Shown piece by piece: positions 63,128-64,000 of a stretch of DNA of 64,000 nucleotides. Positions within the stretch are counted from its first letter, which is position 1. Every line of letters begins with the position of its first letter. Source of the stretch: JBKEBQ01 sp047973225 (GTDB lineage Bacteria; Bacillota_I; Bacilli_A; Erysipelotrichales; Erysipelotrichaceae); NCBI GenBank assembly GCA_047973225.1, contig JBKEBQ010000016.1, positions 1-64,000 of the forward strand. Reading direction: 5' to 3'. The notes under the pieces were generated by a model. It was not told where the DNA came from. It made no database searches and saw only the letters and a list, made by a program, of their open reading frames with translations. Position numbers and translations under genes: made by a program.

Positions 63128-64000
63128 TTATCCTTTCAACTTCCAAACTATATCATTCCATACAAGTTCTTTACGGAATTGATTCAAATCAAGATCTTTA
63201 CCAATGTGAATAAATTCAATTTGCATGATTTCAGCAAAATCTCTCATAATTTCTGATGTTAAATCGTAACTCAAAACACTATGATGAGCGCCTCCTGCAT
63301 ATATCCATGCTTCAGTACCTTGTTCCAAATTAGGTAATGGTTTCCATAATACTCCAGCCACTGGTAAATTAGGCATATCATTTACTTGTTCTTGACACAC
63401 AACATCATGACATATCATACGAAATCTATCTCCCATATCTACTAAAGTAACCAAGATTGCATTTCCTTTTTTTGCTTTAAATACTAATCGTGCTGGGGCT
63501 TCTCTATCACCTATACCTAAATCACTAACAATTATTTTTGGCTTTTCTGCAGAAAAACTTGGACATACTTCAAGCATATGCGATCCCATATTAATGCTAT
63601 TTTCAGGATTCAAGTGATATGTATAATCTTCCATAAATCCTGTTCCTCCATTTTTATCTGCAGCCATTTGCTTCATAACTCTACAAAGTGCAGCAGTTTT
63701 CCAATCACCTTCACCTGCAAAACCATATCCATTTCGCATCAAATTTTGCACTGCCAATCCTGGAAGTTGCTTTAATTCTTGTAGATCTTGGAAATTTGTA
63801 TGAAATGCATTATATTCTCCTTTTTCATTCATGCACTTTTCTATTGCTATTTCTTCTCTTGCTTGATATTGAATTGACTCAATATCATCAGTACTAAAAT
63901 CATAATTATTTTTATATTCATTTAATTTTTCGCTGATTTCTTCTTTAGTAACATTATTTACATATTCAATGATGTCTCCTACTCCATAGTAGTCAACAAC
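63128..64000 (-). CDS. araA: L-arabinose isomerase, partial (5' end outside window)
   Basis: The frame runs from the stop at 63128 to the window edge, so about 290 C-terminal residues are visible. Diagnostic stretches: VVDYYGVGDIIEYVNNVTKE at the edge, GLAVQNLMRNGYGFAGEGDW, FMEDYTYHLNPENS, GSHMLEVCPSF and the His of GGAHHSVLSYDLT. It converts L-arabinose to L-ribulose. First visible gene of the arabinose operon. Confidence 0.95.
   Translation of the reverse strand, partial: VVDYYGVGDIIEYVNNVTKEEISEKLNEYKNNYDFSTDDIESIQYQAREEIAIEKCMNEKGEYNAFHTNFQDLQELKQLPGLAVQNLMRNGYGFAGEGDWKTAALCRVMKQMAADKNGGTGFMEDYTYHLNPENSINMGSHMLEVCPSFSAEKPKIIVSDLGIGDREAPARLVFKAKKGNAILVTLVDMGDRFRMICHDVVCQEQVNDMPNLPVAGVLWKPLPNLEQGTEAWIYAGGAHHSVLSYDLTSEIMRDFAEIMQIEFIHIGKDLDLNQFRKELVWNDIVWKLKG

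Noticed and set aside
1..64000. CRISPR arrays, rRNA genes, restriction or toxin-antitoxin systems
   Set aside because: No regularly spaced repeats, no rRNA-like sequence and no gene pair of these families were seen on either strand.

Overview
The window is AT-rich bacterial DNA with strong AGGAGG-type ribosome binding sites, PTS systems, an agr-type quorum-sensing locus, a T-box riboswitch and a Tn916-type integrase. This points to a low-GC Gram-positive (Bacillota). An Erysipelotrichia- or Clostridia-like host is my guess; nothing here fixes the family. TGA is a normal stop (for example in the creatininase gene at 37387-37389), so the standard bacterial code applies.

Layout. 1-1900: a graveyard of broken insertion sequences (two IS3-family remnants and an ISL3-like tail). 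1904-9473 (minus strand): upp followed by a full F1Fo ATP synthase operon, upp-atpZ-atpI-atpB-E-F-H-A-G-D-C, with a promoter before upp and a terminator after atpC. The c subunit carries most of a sodium-binding signature. 9501-11397: a CPA2-type cation/proton antiporter divergent from a TetR regulator; a perfect 16-bp inverted repeat lies between them. 11530-17272 (minus): an oligopeptide transporter oppABCDF. 17302-20340 (minus): an agr quorum-sensing locus in the order agrA-agrB-agrC-agrD. The agrD-like gene is a 44-codon frame at 17363-17497; the predicted signal ring uses serine rather than cysteine.

20649-37389 is a large accessory carbohydrate region. The minus-strand cluster has a LacI regulator, KDPG aldolase, a TIM-barrel isomerase, an IT-type transporter, a hydantoinase/oxoprolinase-family protein, a HExxH protein, a KDG-type kinase, hexulose-phosphate synthase and isomerase, and a RraA-family protein. 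The plus-strand cluster has a PRD/PTS regulator, a SIS protein, an ascorbate-type PTS (EIIA, EIIB, EIIC), a phosphotriesterase-family lactonase-like protein and a creatininase-family protein. Both look like uptake and breakdown of sugar acids, lactones or amide derivatives whose identity cannot be read from sequence.

37585-40647: a T-box leader with a probable UAC (tyrosine) specifier, followed by a TrpXYZ-type ABC transporter. 40646-44029: a secreted His/Asn-rich protein, an OmpR-type two-component system and an ECF S-component-like membrane protein. 44107-53833: manA, a ROK kinase, a DeoR regulator, three 6-phospho-beta-glucosidase-like GH1 genes and a cellobiose-type PTS EIIB/EIIC pair with no EIIA nearby. 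54128-54203: tRNA-Asn, next to the integrase, excisionase and sigma-like remains of a conjugative element (54336-56626). 57626-64000: an L-arabinose cluster (araA cut by the window edge, araD, galM-like, FGGY kinase, a broken second manA, LacI regulator).
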